From Agreia bicolorata (lineage in GTDB: Bacteria; Actinomycetota; Actinomycetes; Actinomycetales; Microbacteriaceae): a DNA stretch of 64,000 nucleotides. The DNA lies in assembly GCF_000938265.1 (NCBI RefSeq), contig NZ_JYFC01000003.1:1-64000 (forward strand), written 5' to 3'. The notes beneath the pieces were generated by a model. The model was not told the origin of the DNA. It saw nothing but the letters and a program-made list of their open reading frames with translations, and ran no database searches. The position numbers and the translations under genes were made by a program. Positions 34,779-42,774 of this stretch are shown here, one piece after another (position 1 is the first letter of the stretch; every line of letters begins with the position of its first letter).

Positions 34779-36044
34779 ATGACCCGTATCCCATCCCAAC
34801 CGAGCACGACCGAGACCGGCAACGTCGTTATCACCGGCGGTAACGTTCTCGACGTCGTCGCGGGTATAACGCGCACGGCAGACATCCGAATCGAGAACGG
34901 CCGCATCCGCGAGATCGGCATCGACCTGAATCGCAGCGGCGCGGAGCAGATCGACGCAACGGGCCGCGTAGTAATGCCAGGCCTGATCGACGCACACGTG
35001 CACCTCACGGCCTTCAGCGCCGACTTCCGAGAACTCGAGCGCAACGCCCCGTCGTACATCTATGCCCAGGGCTCCCGGATCATGCGCGAGACCCTGCAGC
35101 GCGGATTCACCACCGTGCGCGATCTCTCCGGAGCCGACCATGGAATGGCGCGGGCACAGGAAGAGGGACTTCTCGTCGGCCCGCGCATCTTCTACTGTGG
35201 CCACGCCCTGAGCCAGACCGGTGGCCACGGCGACATGCGACTTCCAGGCGAAGACCACGCTCCCGGCTCTCGCGGCTGCTGCGGGATCGGAACCGTGGCC
35301 GATGGCGTCGACGCCGTGCGGGCCGCGGCTCGCGACGAGATCCGCAAGGGTGCGCACCACATCAAAATCATGGCCTCAGGAGGAGTGTCCTCGCCGACGG
35401 ACCGCATCGACTCGACCCAGTACTCGGTTGAAGAGATGGAGGCAGCTGTCGGCGAGGCCACGGCCGCCAATCGCTACGTCGCCGCCCACGCGTACACGGC
35501 GCGCGCGATCAACCGCGCCCTCCGGGCCGGAGTGCGCTCGATTGAACATGGCAACCTGCTCGACGACGAGAGCATCGCCCTCTTCCTCGAGCACGACGCG
35601 TTTCTCGTACCCACCCTCGTGACCTACTGGGCGCTGAAGGAGGAAGGCCGCGAATTCGGTCTGAGCGAGGGGATGTGGCAGAAGGTCGACACGGTTCTCG
35701 AGACGGGGCTGGATGCGATCCGTCGCGCCCACGAGGCAGGCGTCAATCTGGTCTATGGTTCCGACCTGCTCGGCGGCATGCAACGGCACCAGAACGAAGA
35801 ATTCCGCCTGCTCGCACAAGTGCAGCCGGCCATCGACGCTATTCGCTCGGCAACCGTGACCGCGGCCGAGCTGCTCGAACGCTCCGGCGAGCTCGGAGTC
35901 GTCGCGGAAGGAGCCATTGCTGATCTGCTCATCCTCGACGCCGACCCGACCGTCGACATCACAGTGCTGGCAGACATCGACAAACATCTCGTCTCGGTAA
36001 TCCAGGGCGGGCGCATTGTTACGACAGAAGGGATCACACGATGA
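34779..36044 (+). CDS. amidohydrolase-superfamily metal-dependent hydrolase
   Basis: This 421-residue protein has an N-terminal beta strand pair (VVITGGNVLDVVAGITRTADIRIENGRI) and the metal ligands of the imidazolonepropionase/prolidase-like branch: GLIDAHVHL (His73, His75), the bridging Lys in HHIKIMASGGVSSP, His in AAHAYTARA and SIEHGN, and Asp in VYGSDLLGG. Members hydrolyse amide, peptide or lactone bonds; several degrade aryl-amide natural products. No signal peptide. It is followed by an esterase gene whose ATG overlaps its stop (ATGA), so both probably act on one compound, for example an ester- and amide-linked aglycone. Substrate unknown. Confidence 0.88.
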   Translation: MTRIPSQPSTTETGNVVITGGNVLDVVAGITRTADIRIENGRIREIGIDLNRSGAEQIDATGRVVMPGLIDAHVHLTAFSADFRELERNAPSYIYAQGSRIMRETLQRGFTTVRDLSGADHGMARAQEEGLLVGPRIFYCGHALSQTGGHGDMRLPGEDHAPGSRGCCGIGTVADGVDAVRAAARDEIRKGAHHIKIMASGGVSSPTDRIDSTQYSVEEMEAAVGEATAANRYVAAHAYTARAINRALRAGVRSIEHGNLLDDESIALFLEHDAFLVPTLVTYWALKEEGREFGLSEGMWQKVDTVLETGLDAIRRAHEAGVNLVYGSDLLGGMQRHQNEEFRLLAQVQPAIDAIRSATVTAAELLERSGELGVVAEGAIADLLILDADPTVDITVLADIDKHLVSVIQGGRIVTTEGITR

Positions 36045-37288
36045 GGTACGAGACTGGCTGGCGAGAGCCTGCTACAGGGCGACGCGTAGAAGCACTGCGA
36101 GCAGAACTGGCAACCACGGACGACAGGGCAAAGGTCATCGCCGAGTTCTGGGCCGAGGTGGAAACGGAGGGCGCACCCCTGGTCGCCCCGATCGACGGCG
36201 ACGACGACGGAGTCGCCGTCACGTTCCTGTGGCGCGACGACACCGGAACGACAGAGCACGTCGGGCTCGGCGGCGGACTCGTGCTCAATGACTGGGAGCA
36301 GCACCTCCTTCGACGGCTTCCCGACACCGACGTCTTTCATCTGACGCTGCGCCTGCCGCGGGATACGCGCGTGGCGTATCAGTATGCGCCAGACATCCAC
36401 GGCCATTGGGACCCGTGGCTGGAGACCGCTGAACAGTGGCCGGTTTACAGCAGATTCGTGCACGATCCACTCAACCCTCCGGCGCACCTCGACCGCGACC
36501 CCTACCCCTCGTCGGTGCTCGATCTCGACCCAGGACGCGATGTCGACCTTGTAGCGGCGCTGGACCGACCGGCATCCGGATCATTGACCGAACATCAGCT
36601 GGTGAGTACCGCGCTCGGAGGCGAGCGACACTACTGGGTGTACCTGCCGCCGGGAGAAGAACCCGTAGAGAACGTACTGTGGAGCTTCGATGGAGCCAAC
36701 TGCCTCGGCGGCATCAGGCCACCCCAGAACCTCGTCCAATCCCTCGTGTCCTCAGGCACGATCGCACGCACGGCCATCGTCTTCATCGACAACCCCTACC
36801 AGAGCCGCCAGGCGGAGGTGCTCTTCGAGGTACCTCTCGACGAGTTCGTGTGCAACGAACTCGTGCCGCACGTGCGCAGCCACTACGAATTCCCGGCAGA
36901 GCGAGAACGCAACATCATCGCCGGGTTCAGCGGGGGCGGCGAGGCCGCCATCATCACGGCGGCACACGAATCCGCTCTCTTCGGCAAGGTCATCGCGGGA
37001 TCGCCAGGCATCGCGTACATGCGCCGCGGGCACGAGCCACGAGAGCTCTATGCTCGTTTCCGCGCGGCCCTCCCCCCGCAGGACACCCGCTTCGTGCTCA
37101 CCGTCGGCGAGCTCGAGGTCGACCGCGTCTACGACATTCCTTCGCTCTACACCGCCGCCCACGAGTTCACGGAGATCCTTCAGGAGGCGCAGTTCGACGT
37201 GACACTGTTCACGGGGCCGAACGGTCACGACTACTTCTCGTCCCACGTCCTCTTCGCGCGCGGACTTCAGCATCTCCTGACGCCCTAG
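36041..37288 (+). CDS. Fes-like esterase (enterochelin esterase fold)
   Basis: This 415-residue protein matches the two-domain enterochelin-esterase layout. The N-terminal beta domain (about 25-150, VAVTFLWRDDTGTTEHVGL and ending YSRFVHDPLNPP) is followed by an esterase D-like alpha/beta hydrolase domain with YWVYLPPG, IFIDNPYQSRQAE-like substrate loop, nucleophile elbow AGFSGGGEAA and catalytic His in GPNGHDYFSSH. Classical Fes cleaves siderophore esters. No siderophore genes are visible here, and the coupling to an amidohydrolase in a glycoside island suggests hydrolysis of an acylated plant compound instead. This functional reading is inference. Confidence 0.85.
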   Translation: MRYETGWREPATGRRVEALRAELATTDDRAKVIAEFWAEVETEGAPLVAPIDGDDDGVAVTFLWRDDTGTTEHVGLGGGLVLNDWEQHLLRRLPDTDVFHLTLRLPRDTRVAYQYAPDIHGHWDPWLETAEQWPVYSRFVHDPLNPPAHLDRDPYPSSVLDLDPGRDVDLVAALDRPASGSLTEHQLVSTALGGERHYWVYLPPGEEPVENVLWSFDGANCLGGIRPPQNLVQSLVSSGTIARTAIVFIDNPYQSRQAEVLFEVPLDEFVCNELVPHVRSHYEFPAERERNIIAGFSGGGEAAIITAAHESALFGKVIAGSPGIAYMRRGHEPRELYARFRAALPPQDTRFVLTVGELEVDRVYDIPSLYTAAHEFTEILQEAQFDVTLFTGPNGHDYFSSHVLFARGLQHLLTP

Positions 37289-37335
37289 GCAGCACCGGGA
37301 GACGTCGAAGCTCATGACCTCCACGCCCGACCACC

Positions 37336-38001
37336 CTATTGGCGGGCCAGGGTCCCGCTGATGAGTGTGGCGACGGTATCTTCGAGGAAGGCATGGGGGT
37401 CGAGATTCAGCGACGCCAGCGCAGGGTCAGCCTCGTAGGCGGCGAGTGCGCTGGCGGAGGGGCGACCATAGGACGACAGAGAGCCCGCCAGCATCAACGC
37501 CAGCGCGGAGACGGTCCAGGCACCGTTGCCGAGTTCCGGCACGTGCCGACGGATGGTGTCCGCGCATGCCGCCATGCTGGCGCTGGCCGACCGCTTGTGC
37601 CGCACCACGACCTCGACAGACACGTTGTGCTCCAACACACTCCCCTGCGCGTTGAGGAGATCACACAGCACGGCCTGGCGGACGAGGGACGCACTGAGCA
37701 CCGCGGCCACCTGATCGACACGCTCCCGTAGCGAGCCGCGCTCGTCGACACCGATGGCCAGTTCCCCTGGCAACTGCGCGACCCACGCCTCCAGAGCATT
37801 CTCCAGCAGCTCCAGCAGCACGGCCTCACGGGATTCGAAGTACCGCAGCACGTTGGACTTGGCCAATCCGACCCGCCGGCTCAGCTCATTGAGGCTTATC
37901 TCTGCCACCGACATCTCGGCGAGCATCTCCGTCGCGGTCTCCAGAATCGTCTGGCGCCGCACCTCTCGCTGCGCCTCGTTGCGTGCCCGTTGAAATGCCA
38001 T
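37336..38001 (-). CDS. TetR-family regulator of the divergent SDR gene
   Basis: The 221-residue protein has the TetR helix-turn-helix (RRQTILETATEMLAEMSVAEISLNELSRRVGLAKSNVLRYFESREAVLLELL) and a helical C-terminal domain resembling TetR_C members. I start it at the ATG 37999-38001; the frame continues upstream only across the operator region. It is divergent from an SDR gene, and the 94-bp gap contains two 13-bp palindromes placed exactly over the SDR promoter. Repression of the SDR gene and of itself is therefore strongly suggested; the inducer is unknown. Confidence 0.92.
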   Translation of the reverse strand: MAFQRARNEAQREVRRQTILETATEMLAEMSVAEISLNELSRRVGLAKSNVLRYFESREAVLLELLENALEAWVAQLPGELAIGVDERGSLRERVDQVAAVLSASLVRQAVLCDLLNAQGSVLEHNVSVEVVVRHKRSASASMAACADTIRRHVPELGNGAWTVSALALMLAGSLSSYGRPSASALAAYEADPALASLNLDPHAFLEDTVATLISGTLARQ

Positions 38002-38027
38002 GCCACATTTTACAGACCGTCGACCTC

Positions 38028-38080
38028 TTGACACCAGACCATCGGTCTTTTACTCTTGGCGTACAAGAGACCGATGGTCC
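38028..38080 (+). promoter_or_regulatory. SDR promoter with two TetR operators
   Basis: TTGACA (38028-38033) and TACTCT (38051-38056) are spaced by 17 bp and form a clear sigma-70-type promoter reading towards the SDR gene. AGACCATCGGTCT (38036-38048) lies inside the spacer, and its inverse-oriented partner AGACCGATGGTCC (38068-38080) lies just after the expected start site. Both are GACC-N3-GGTC palindromes with centres 32 bp apart. Repressor bound to either would block RNA polymerase. Confidence 0.8.
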
Positions 38081-38095
38081 ACTAAGGAGTCTGCT

Positions 38096-38995
38096 GTGAA
38101 GTGGAATGAGCGCGACATCCCCAGCCAGAAGGGCAGGGTGGCGGTCGTGACCGGCGCCAATACCGGTCTCGGCTTCGAAACCGCCCGAGCGCTCGCCGAG
38201 CACGGAGCGACCGTCGTGCTCGCCGTACGGGACGTTGCGAAGGGCAAGCAGGCGGCCTCGCGCCTCACCGGCGATGTCTCCGTGCAGGAGCTGGACCTGA
38301 CATCTCTGAACTCGATCCGCGCTGCGGCGGATAACCTGCATGACACGCTTCCCGGCATCGATCTGCTGATCAACAACGCCGGCGTTATGTTCACACCGCG
38401 GCAGACCACGCGCGACGGGTTCGAGCTGCAGTTCGGCACCAACCATCTCGGCCACTTTGCGTTTACTGGACTGGTCCTGGACATGCTGCTCCCCTTAGCC
38501 AATTCTCGCGTGGTGACGGTCAGCAGCGTCGGCCACCGCCTCCGGGCCGACATCCATTTCGACGACCTGCAGTCACAGCAGTCCTACAGTCGGGTCGCAG
38601 CCTACGGGCAGTCCAAGCTCGCGAACCTGATGTTCACCTACGAACTGCAGCGACGGCTCGCACGACACAGCACCACGATCGCCGTCGCCGCACACCCCGG
38701 CTTCGCGAACACAGACCTCGTGCGGAACTCGCCCGGCATGCTGCGCGCGATCAACCCGATCATCTCACCCCTGCTCAGCCAGAAACCGGAGATGGGCGCC
38801 CTACCGTCGCTGCGCGCCGCCACCGACCCCGCGGTCTTGGGCGGTCAGTATTACGGACCGATCGACCTCGGCGGAAACCGAGGGCACCCGGAGATCGTCG
38901 CATCCAGCCCGAGGTCCTACGACATGGCCATCCAGCAGCGCCTGTGGTCCGTCTCCGAGGACCTCACCGGCGTGACGTTCCCCGAGCTCGGCTGA
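38096..38995 (+). CDS. short-chain dehydrogenase/reductase (retinol-dehydrogenase-like)
   Basis: The 299-residue protein has the cofactor motif VTGANTGLGFETA, the NNAGVM motif, the catalytic Ser in VTVSSVGHR and YxxxK in AAYGQSKLA. The length and the NTDLVRN segment after the active site place it with the plant-protochlorophyllide-reductase/retinol-dehydrogenase-like SDRs common in actinobacteria. Probably NADP-dependent, judging by the Arg after the second strand (LAVRDVAKG). It starts with GTG (38096-38098) behind AAGGAG. Controlled by the divergent TetR. It may reduce a reactive aldehyde or ketone that acts as the inducer. Confidence 0.9.
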   Translation: MKWNERDIPSQKGRVAVVTGANTGLGFETARALAEHGATVVLAVRDVAKGKQAASRLTGDVSVQELDLTSLNSIRAAADNLHDTLPGIDLLINNAGVMFTPRQTTRDGFELQFGTNHLGHFAFTGLVLDMLLPLANSRVVTVSSVGHRLRADIHFDDLQSQQSYSRVAAYGQSKLANLMFTYELQRRLARHSTTIAVAAHPGFANTDLVRNSPGMLRAINPIISPLLSQKPEMGALPSLRAATDPAVLGGQYYGPIDLGGNRGHPEIVASSPRSYDMAIQQRLWSVSEDLTGVTFPELG

Positions 38996-39025
38996 CCGGA
39001 TCGACGCCCGACAGTCGTCGTGGTT

Positions 39026-39059
39026 GGTGCGGCGAATACCGACTATGCGAGTCCGCACC
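39026..39059 (+). terminator. hairpin after the SDR gene
   Basis: GGTGCGG (39026-39032) pairs with CCGCACC (39053-39059), 30 bp past the SDR stop. It may end the SDR transcript before the next operon. The stem is short, so support is modest. Confidence 0.4.
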
Positions 39060-39083
39060 GCCTGAATGTATGCGCATCCCGCC

Positions 39084-39103
39084 GCGACAACTAGGCTTGT
39101 CGC
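39084..39103. promoter_or_regulatory. candidate operator upstream of the isomerase/Gfo-Idh operon
   Basis: GCGACAA (39084-39090) and TTGTCGC (39097-39103) form an inverted repeat with a 6-base spacer, about 30 bp before the ATG of the isomerase/epimerase gene. The binder is unknown; the LacI (50.2 kb) or ROK (44.3 kb) regulators are candidates. Confidence 0.45.
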
Positions 39104-39133
39104 ACACCCCGCACGCACTCATCGAGGAGACGC

Positions 39134-39928
39134 ATGACCGCGACCATTTCGCTCCAGCTCTACACGGTTAAGGAGGCGCTCGCCGCCGATCCGGATGCGA
39201 CGCTCGGGAGGATCGCCGACATCGGATTCACTGCTGTCGAGCTCTTCGGCCTGCCGTACTTCGGCGATGCCTACGCGGCGGGGCTCGCGAAGCACGGCCT
39301 CACCGCGCCGAGCGCCCACGTGCCACTCGCGACCGGCGAGCTCGAGGCATCCTTCGATCTGGCCGAGAAACTGGGCGTGCACACGGTGATCGAGTCGTTC
39401 ACCCCGCCGACCCTCTGGGAGAGCGCCGACGAGATAGCCCGCCTCGCCGATCGTCTCAACTCGGCGGTCGAGCCCGCCGCCGCCCGCGGCATGCGCGTCG
39501 GCTACCACAACCACGACGGCGAGATCCGCAATCGTGTCGAGGGCGTCACGGGCCTCGACCACTTCGCGAGCCTGCTCGACCCCCGCGTCGTTCTCGAGGT
39601 CGACGCCTACTGGGTGGCCGCGGGAGGCGAGGACCTCGTCGAGTTCCTCACCCGCAACGCCGACCGCATCAAGTTCATCCACGTGAAAGACGGCTCGCTC
39701 ACCGGCGACCTGCCCAATCAGGTGCCCGCCGGCCACATCTCGGGCGAGGCGCCTGAGCACCTCTCGAGCCAGCTTCCCGCAGGTCGGGGCGTCGTGCCTC
39801 TCGCCGCCGGCCTCGATGCGGTTGCCGACCTCGAGTTCGCCGTGGTCGAGTTCGATGTCTACTCTGGCGACATCTTCGAGGGCATCGCCGAAGCCAGACA
39901 GTTCCTCGTCGAGAGGGGGCTCCGCTGA
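39134..39928 (+). CDS. sugar phosphate isomerase/epimerase-like TIM-barrel protein
   Basis: This 264-residue protein belongs to the AP_endonuc_2/xylose-isomerase-like TIM-barrel family. Visible metal-site segments are GYHNHDGEI, LEVDAYWVAAGG, FIHVKDGS and a C-terminal VVEFDVYSGD. Members isomerise, epimerise, dehydrate or cleave sugars, including 3-keto-glycosides. It has a GAGGAG site and is followed by a Gfo/Idh dehydrogenase with a one-base overlap (TGATG). The pairing of this fold with a Gfo/Idh oxidoreductase is a hallmark of keto-sugar and inositol-type pathways. Substrate unknown. Confidence 0.87.
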   Translation: MTATISLQLYTVKEALAADPDATLGRIADIGFTAVELFGLPYFGDAYAAGLAKHGLTAPSAHVPLATGELEASFDLAEKLGVHTVIESFTPPTLWESADEIARLADRLNSAVEPAAARGMRVGYHNHDGEIRNRVEGVTGLDHFASLLDPRVVLEVDAYWVAAGGEDLVEFLTRNADRIKFIHVKDGSLTGDLPNQVPAGHISGEAPEHLSSQLPAGRGVVPLAAGLDAVADLEFAVVEFDVYSGDIFEGIAEARQFLVERGLR

Positions 39929-41049
39929 TGAGCACCACCACCTACAGCCCGGTCGGTTCCGGCCCCGTCGGCATCGGCATCATCGGCGCCGGCGCGATCA
40001 GCGACCAGTACCTCTCGAACCTCACGACATTCCCCGACGTGCGCGTCGTGATGATCGGCGATCTGGATGTCGCACGCGCCGCGCAGCAGGCCGAGAAATA
40101 CGGCGTGCCGCGTTCCGGACGCGCCGACGAGGTACTGAAAGACGACGACGTCGAGATCGTGATCAACCTCACGATTCCGGCGGTGCACGCCGAGCTCTCC
40201 TCCGCAGCGCTCACCGCCGGAAAGCACGTGTGGAGCGAGAAGCCGATCAGTCTCGACCGCGAGAGCGGACAGGCGCTGCTCGACCAGGCATCGGCATCCG
40301 GCCTTCGCATCGGCGTCGCGCCTGACACGATCCTCGGACCGGGCGTGCAGAGCGCGTTGCGCGCGATCGCTCGCGGCGACATCGGCCGACCGCTCACCGC
40401 GATGACCGCATTCCAGGGACCCGGACCCGAGTCGTGGCACCCGAACCCCGACTTCTTCTTCGTTCCCGGCGCCGGACCGCTGTTCGACATGGGGCCGTAC
40501 TACCTCACGACGCTGGCCTGCATCTTCGGCTCGTTCACCGAGGTCGCCGCGATCGGCTCGCGCGCGCGAGACATCCGGGTCATCGGATCGGGCCCCCGCG
40601 CCGGAACCGAGCTGCCCGTGACCGTGAACACCCAGATGAGCGCGCTCGCCCGCTTCGAGGGTGGCGAATCGTCGCAGAGCATCTTCAGCTTCGACTCCCC
40701 GCTGCGGCGTTCGGGCTTCGTTGAGATCACCGGCGAGACCGGAACGCTCGTGCTGCCCGACCCGAACATGTTCGAGGGAGTGAGCACGCTCGTGCGCGGC
40801 GAGGAGAGCGTCGAGCTGGCCGAGACCGGATTCGCCGGCGGCCGCGGATCGGCCGTGTTGGAGATGGCCAGGGCCATCCGGTCTGGTGGCGCCGACCTGC
40901 TGCCGGCCGAGCTGGGCTACCACGTGCTCGACGTGATGACCGCGATGGAGGAGTCGTCGGAGGCCGGCCAGTTCGTGCGCGTCGAAAGCAAGGCCCCTGC
41001 ATCCCCGGTCCTCCCGGAGTCCTGGAACCCGACCACACGCACCCTGTAG
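39928..41049 (+). CDS. Gfo/Idh/MocA-family oxidoreductase
   Basis: The 373-residue protein has the N-terminal Rossmann motif VGIGIIGAGAISDQYLSNL, the catalytic lysine in HVWSEKPISLDRES and a C-terminal domain with GPLFDMGPYYLTTLA, where the Asp and the following residues line the substrate site. It probably oxidises or reduces a sugar hydroxyl using NAD(P). Translation is coupled to the upstream TIM-barrel gene. It faces the minus-strand oxidoreductase/importer operon across a strong hairpin. The two Gfo/Idh proteins in the window are only distantly alike. Confidence 0.9.
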   Translation: MSTTTYSPVGSGPVGIGIIGAGAISDQYLSNLTTFPDVRVVMIGDLDVARAAQQAEKYGVPRSGRADEVLKDDDVEIVINLTIPAVHAELSSAALTAGKHVWSEKPISLDRESGQALLDQASASGLRIGVAPDTILGPGVQSALRAIARGDIGRPLTAMTAFQGPGPESWHPNPDFFFVPGAGPLFDMGPYYLTTLACIFGSFTEVAAIGSRARDIRVIGSGPRAGTELPVTVNTQMSALARFEGGESSQSIFSFDSPLRRSGFVEITGETGTLVLPDPNMFEGVSTLVRGEESVELAETGFAGGRGSAVLEMARAIRSGGADLLPAELGYHVLDVMTAMEESSEAGQFVRVESKAPASPVLPESWNPTTRTL

Positions 41050-41054
41050 CGCGC

Positions 41055-41120
41055 ATCCGCGCCACCTCGGCGCATCCGCCCCCGTTCGACCAGGAGCGGA
41101 TGCGCCGAAAGGGCGCGGAT
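41055..41120. repeat. nested inverted repeat, interspersed family copy 1
   Basis: TCGGCGCATCCGC (41067-41079) pairs exactly with 41096-41108, and an outer ATCCGCGCC (41055-41063) pairs with GGCGCGGAT (41112-41120). The element lies between convergent genes and can act as a two-way terminator. A closely similar sequence lies after rhaI at 52533-52590, sharing the core CTCGGCGCATCCGCC and a TCGACC-containing loop, so this is a dispersed repeat rather than a simple terminator. Confidence 0.8.
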
Positions 41121-41129
41121 ACCGACGCG

Positions 41130-42086
41130 TCAGGCCGGGATGGTGGCCTCCAGCCAGGCGCGACTGGCCTGCGCGCTCGCGAACGGCTCCATGCTGGCGC
41201 GGTCGACCTCGATGATGATCCAGCCTCCGAAGCCGTCGGGCAGGGCAGAGAGGATGCCGTCGAGGTCCATTCCGCCGAGCCCCGGCTCGAGGAACAGCCC
41301 CTGGTCGGTGGCATCGCGGTACGACGTGGCCGTCGCCCGGCTGGCAGCGGCCACGTCGAGGTCAAGGTCTTTGATGTGCAGATCCACCAGACGATCCGAG
41401 TACTTGGTCAGGGTCGCGACCGGGTCGATGCCCGCCCACGCGAGGTGCCCGACATCGAACGACGCACCCAGCAGATCCGGCGAGATGGCCGAAAGCACCC
41501 GGTCGATCTCGTGTTCCGTCTCGACCCAGGTGCCCACGTGGTTGTGCAGACCAGCTCTGATGCCTTCCGAGGCGAGCACGCTCGCTGCCTCGCCGAGCAC
41601 GTCGATCACCCGGTCGAGCCGGCCCTCGTCGAAGACTGCACCGACGGCCACGGATTCGAGCGTGCGCACCGTGCCGGGAGCCCACGACACCTCGGGAGCC
41701 AGAAACACCGACGACAGCCCGAAGAAGTTCGACTCCTCCGCCTTGCGGCGCACGCCATCGAACCAGCGCACGAACGAAGCGCTACCCGGCGCCAGAGAAA
41801 CCCCGTGGTCCTCCGGCAACGCCACCGAGCAGTACCCGGGGGCTACGCGAAGGCCCGTCTCACGCAGCATGCGGGCGTAGTTCTGCAGCGTCTGCGTGTC
41901 GAGCACCTCCATCATGGTCGCGTCGAAGCCCGAGCGGCGCACCTGCGCCAGCACATCCGGGTACTGCTCCCGAAAGCTCGGCTCGGCGAAGAGCCAGAGG
42001 TCATCGCTGGTCGGGTCCGCCGGGTCGGCCTTGATGTTGATCCACTGAATAGGGTTGAGCGCGAACTGCGAGCGGCTGAGCGTCAT
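41130..42086 (-). CDS. sugar phosphate isomerase/epimerase-like TIM-barrel protein
   Basis: The 318-residue protein has the TIM-barrel isomerase/epimerase fold with metal-site blocks SSVFLAPEVSW, RAGLHNHVGTWVETE, GASFDVGHLAWAG, VDLHIKDLDLD and a C-terminal GGWIIIEVD. It is longer than the 264-residue homologue on the opposite strand. A CAGGAGAAG site precedes the ATG. It is the last gene of a minus-strand operon that also encodes a sugar importer, ROK regulator, GMC-type oxidase and deaminase. It may isomerise or cleave the keto-sugar made by the oxidase; this is inference. Confidence 0.87.
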   Translation of the reverse strand: MTLSRSQFALNPIQWINIKADPADPTSDDLWLFAEPSFREQYPDVLAQVRRSGFDATMMEVLDTQTLQNYARMLRETGLRVAPGYCSVALPEDHGVSLAPGSASFVRWFDGVRRKAEESNFFGLSSVFLAPEVSWAPGTVRTLESVAVGAVFDEGRLDRVIDVLGEAASVLASEGIRAGLHNHVGTWVETEHEIDRVLSAISPDLLGASFDVGHLAWAGIDPVATLTKYSDRLVDLHIKDLDLDVAAASRATATSYRDATDQGLFLEPGLGGMDLDGILSALPDGFGGWIIIEVDRASMEPFASAQASRAWLEATIPA

Positions 42087-42122
42087 GGTCTTCTCCTGAA
42101 ATGTAAGTAAAGCCGGATGCCG

Positions 42123-42734
42123 TCACTCGGCCGCGCGGGCGTTGTACACGACCGCGCCACCCGCATCCACGTGCTCGCGGTAGTCGCGGAACACCGCGAG
42201 GGCCTCGTCGCGGGTCACGTCTTGCACAACGGCGATACCGCGCGCTTCGAACTGCGGAGCCCAGTCGTCGCGCATCGGACCCTCGTCGAACGTCGTGATC
42301 TCCTCGAGCTCGGGCCCATCGCCGGCGACGACGAGCGTGCGCACTCCCGACCACAGCGTCGCGCCGTAGCACTGCACGCACGGGCGCCAGTTCACGACCA
42401 GCTCATGCGCGGGCTGTCCTTCGCCGCCGAGGTCCCAGGATCCGATGCGCGTCTGCGCGAGCCCGAGGGCGGTGACCTCCGCGTGCGCCGACGAGACCCC
42501 GCTCTTCAGCACCACGTTCACGCCCACCGACACGATCTTGCCGGTGGCCGACTCGACCACGATCGCGGCGAACGGTCCCCCGCTGCCCTCTCTGAAGTTG
42601 CGGGCGGCGAGCCGGTGCACGAGCCGCATGCGCTCCTCATAGCTGCCGAGCGCATCCGGCACGTCGGCGAGCTCGTCGGCGATCCAGTCGGGCAGCTCGA
42701 TCGAATACGAGGTGGCCAGGGTGTCGATGTTCAT
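42123..42734 (-). CDS. nucleoside/guanine-deaminase-like zinc deaminase
   Basis: This 203-residue protein carries the cytidine-deaminase-fold zinc motif: HAEVTALG (His and catalytic Glu) and WRPCVQCYGA (the two Cys ligands), with GPFAAIVVESATGKIVSVGVN before it. The overall pattern is nearest to guanine or other purine/pyrimidine base deaminases. The ATG at 42732-42734 has an AAAGGAC site; the frame runs on upstream without similarity. It is placed between the GMC oxidase and the TIM-barrel gene of a sugar operon, which is unusual. It might deaminate a nitrogenous aglycone or an enamine intermediate. Confidence 0.82.
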   Translation of the reverse strand: MNIDTLATSYSIELPDWIADELADVPDALGSYEERMRLVHRLAARNFREGSGGPFAAIVVESATGKIVSVGVNVVLKSGVSSAHAEVTALGLAQTRIGSWDLGGEGQPAHELVVNWRPCVQCYGATLWSGVRTLVVAGDGPELEEITTFDEGPMRDDWAPQFEARGIAVVQDVTRDEALAVFRDYREHVDAGGAVVYNARAAE

Positions 42735-42774
42735 TGTTGTCCTTTCGTAAGACGAATCGGATGCGCGGGGCCGG

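Noticed and set aside
36041-37288. Siderophore utilisation assignment for the Fes-like esterase
   Set aside because: No siderophore binding protein, ferric reductase or Fur-type box is visible nearby; glycoside-island context is stronger.
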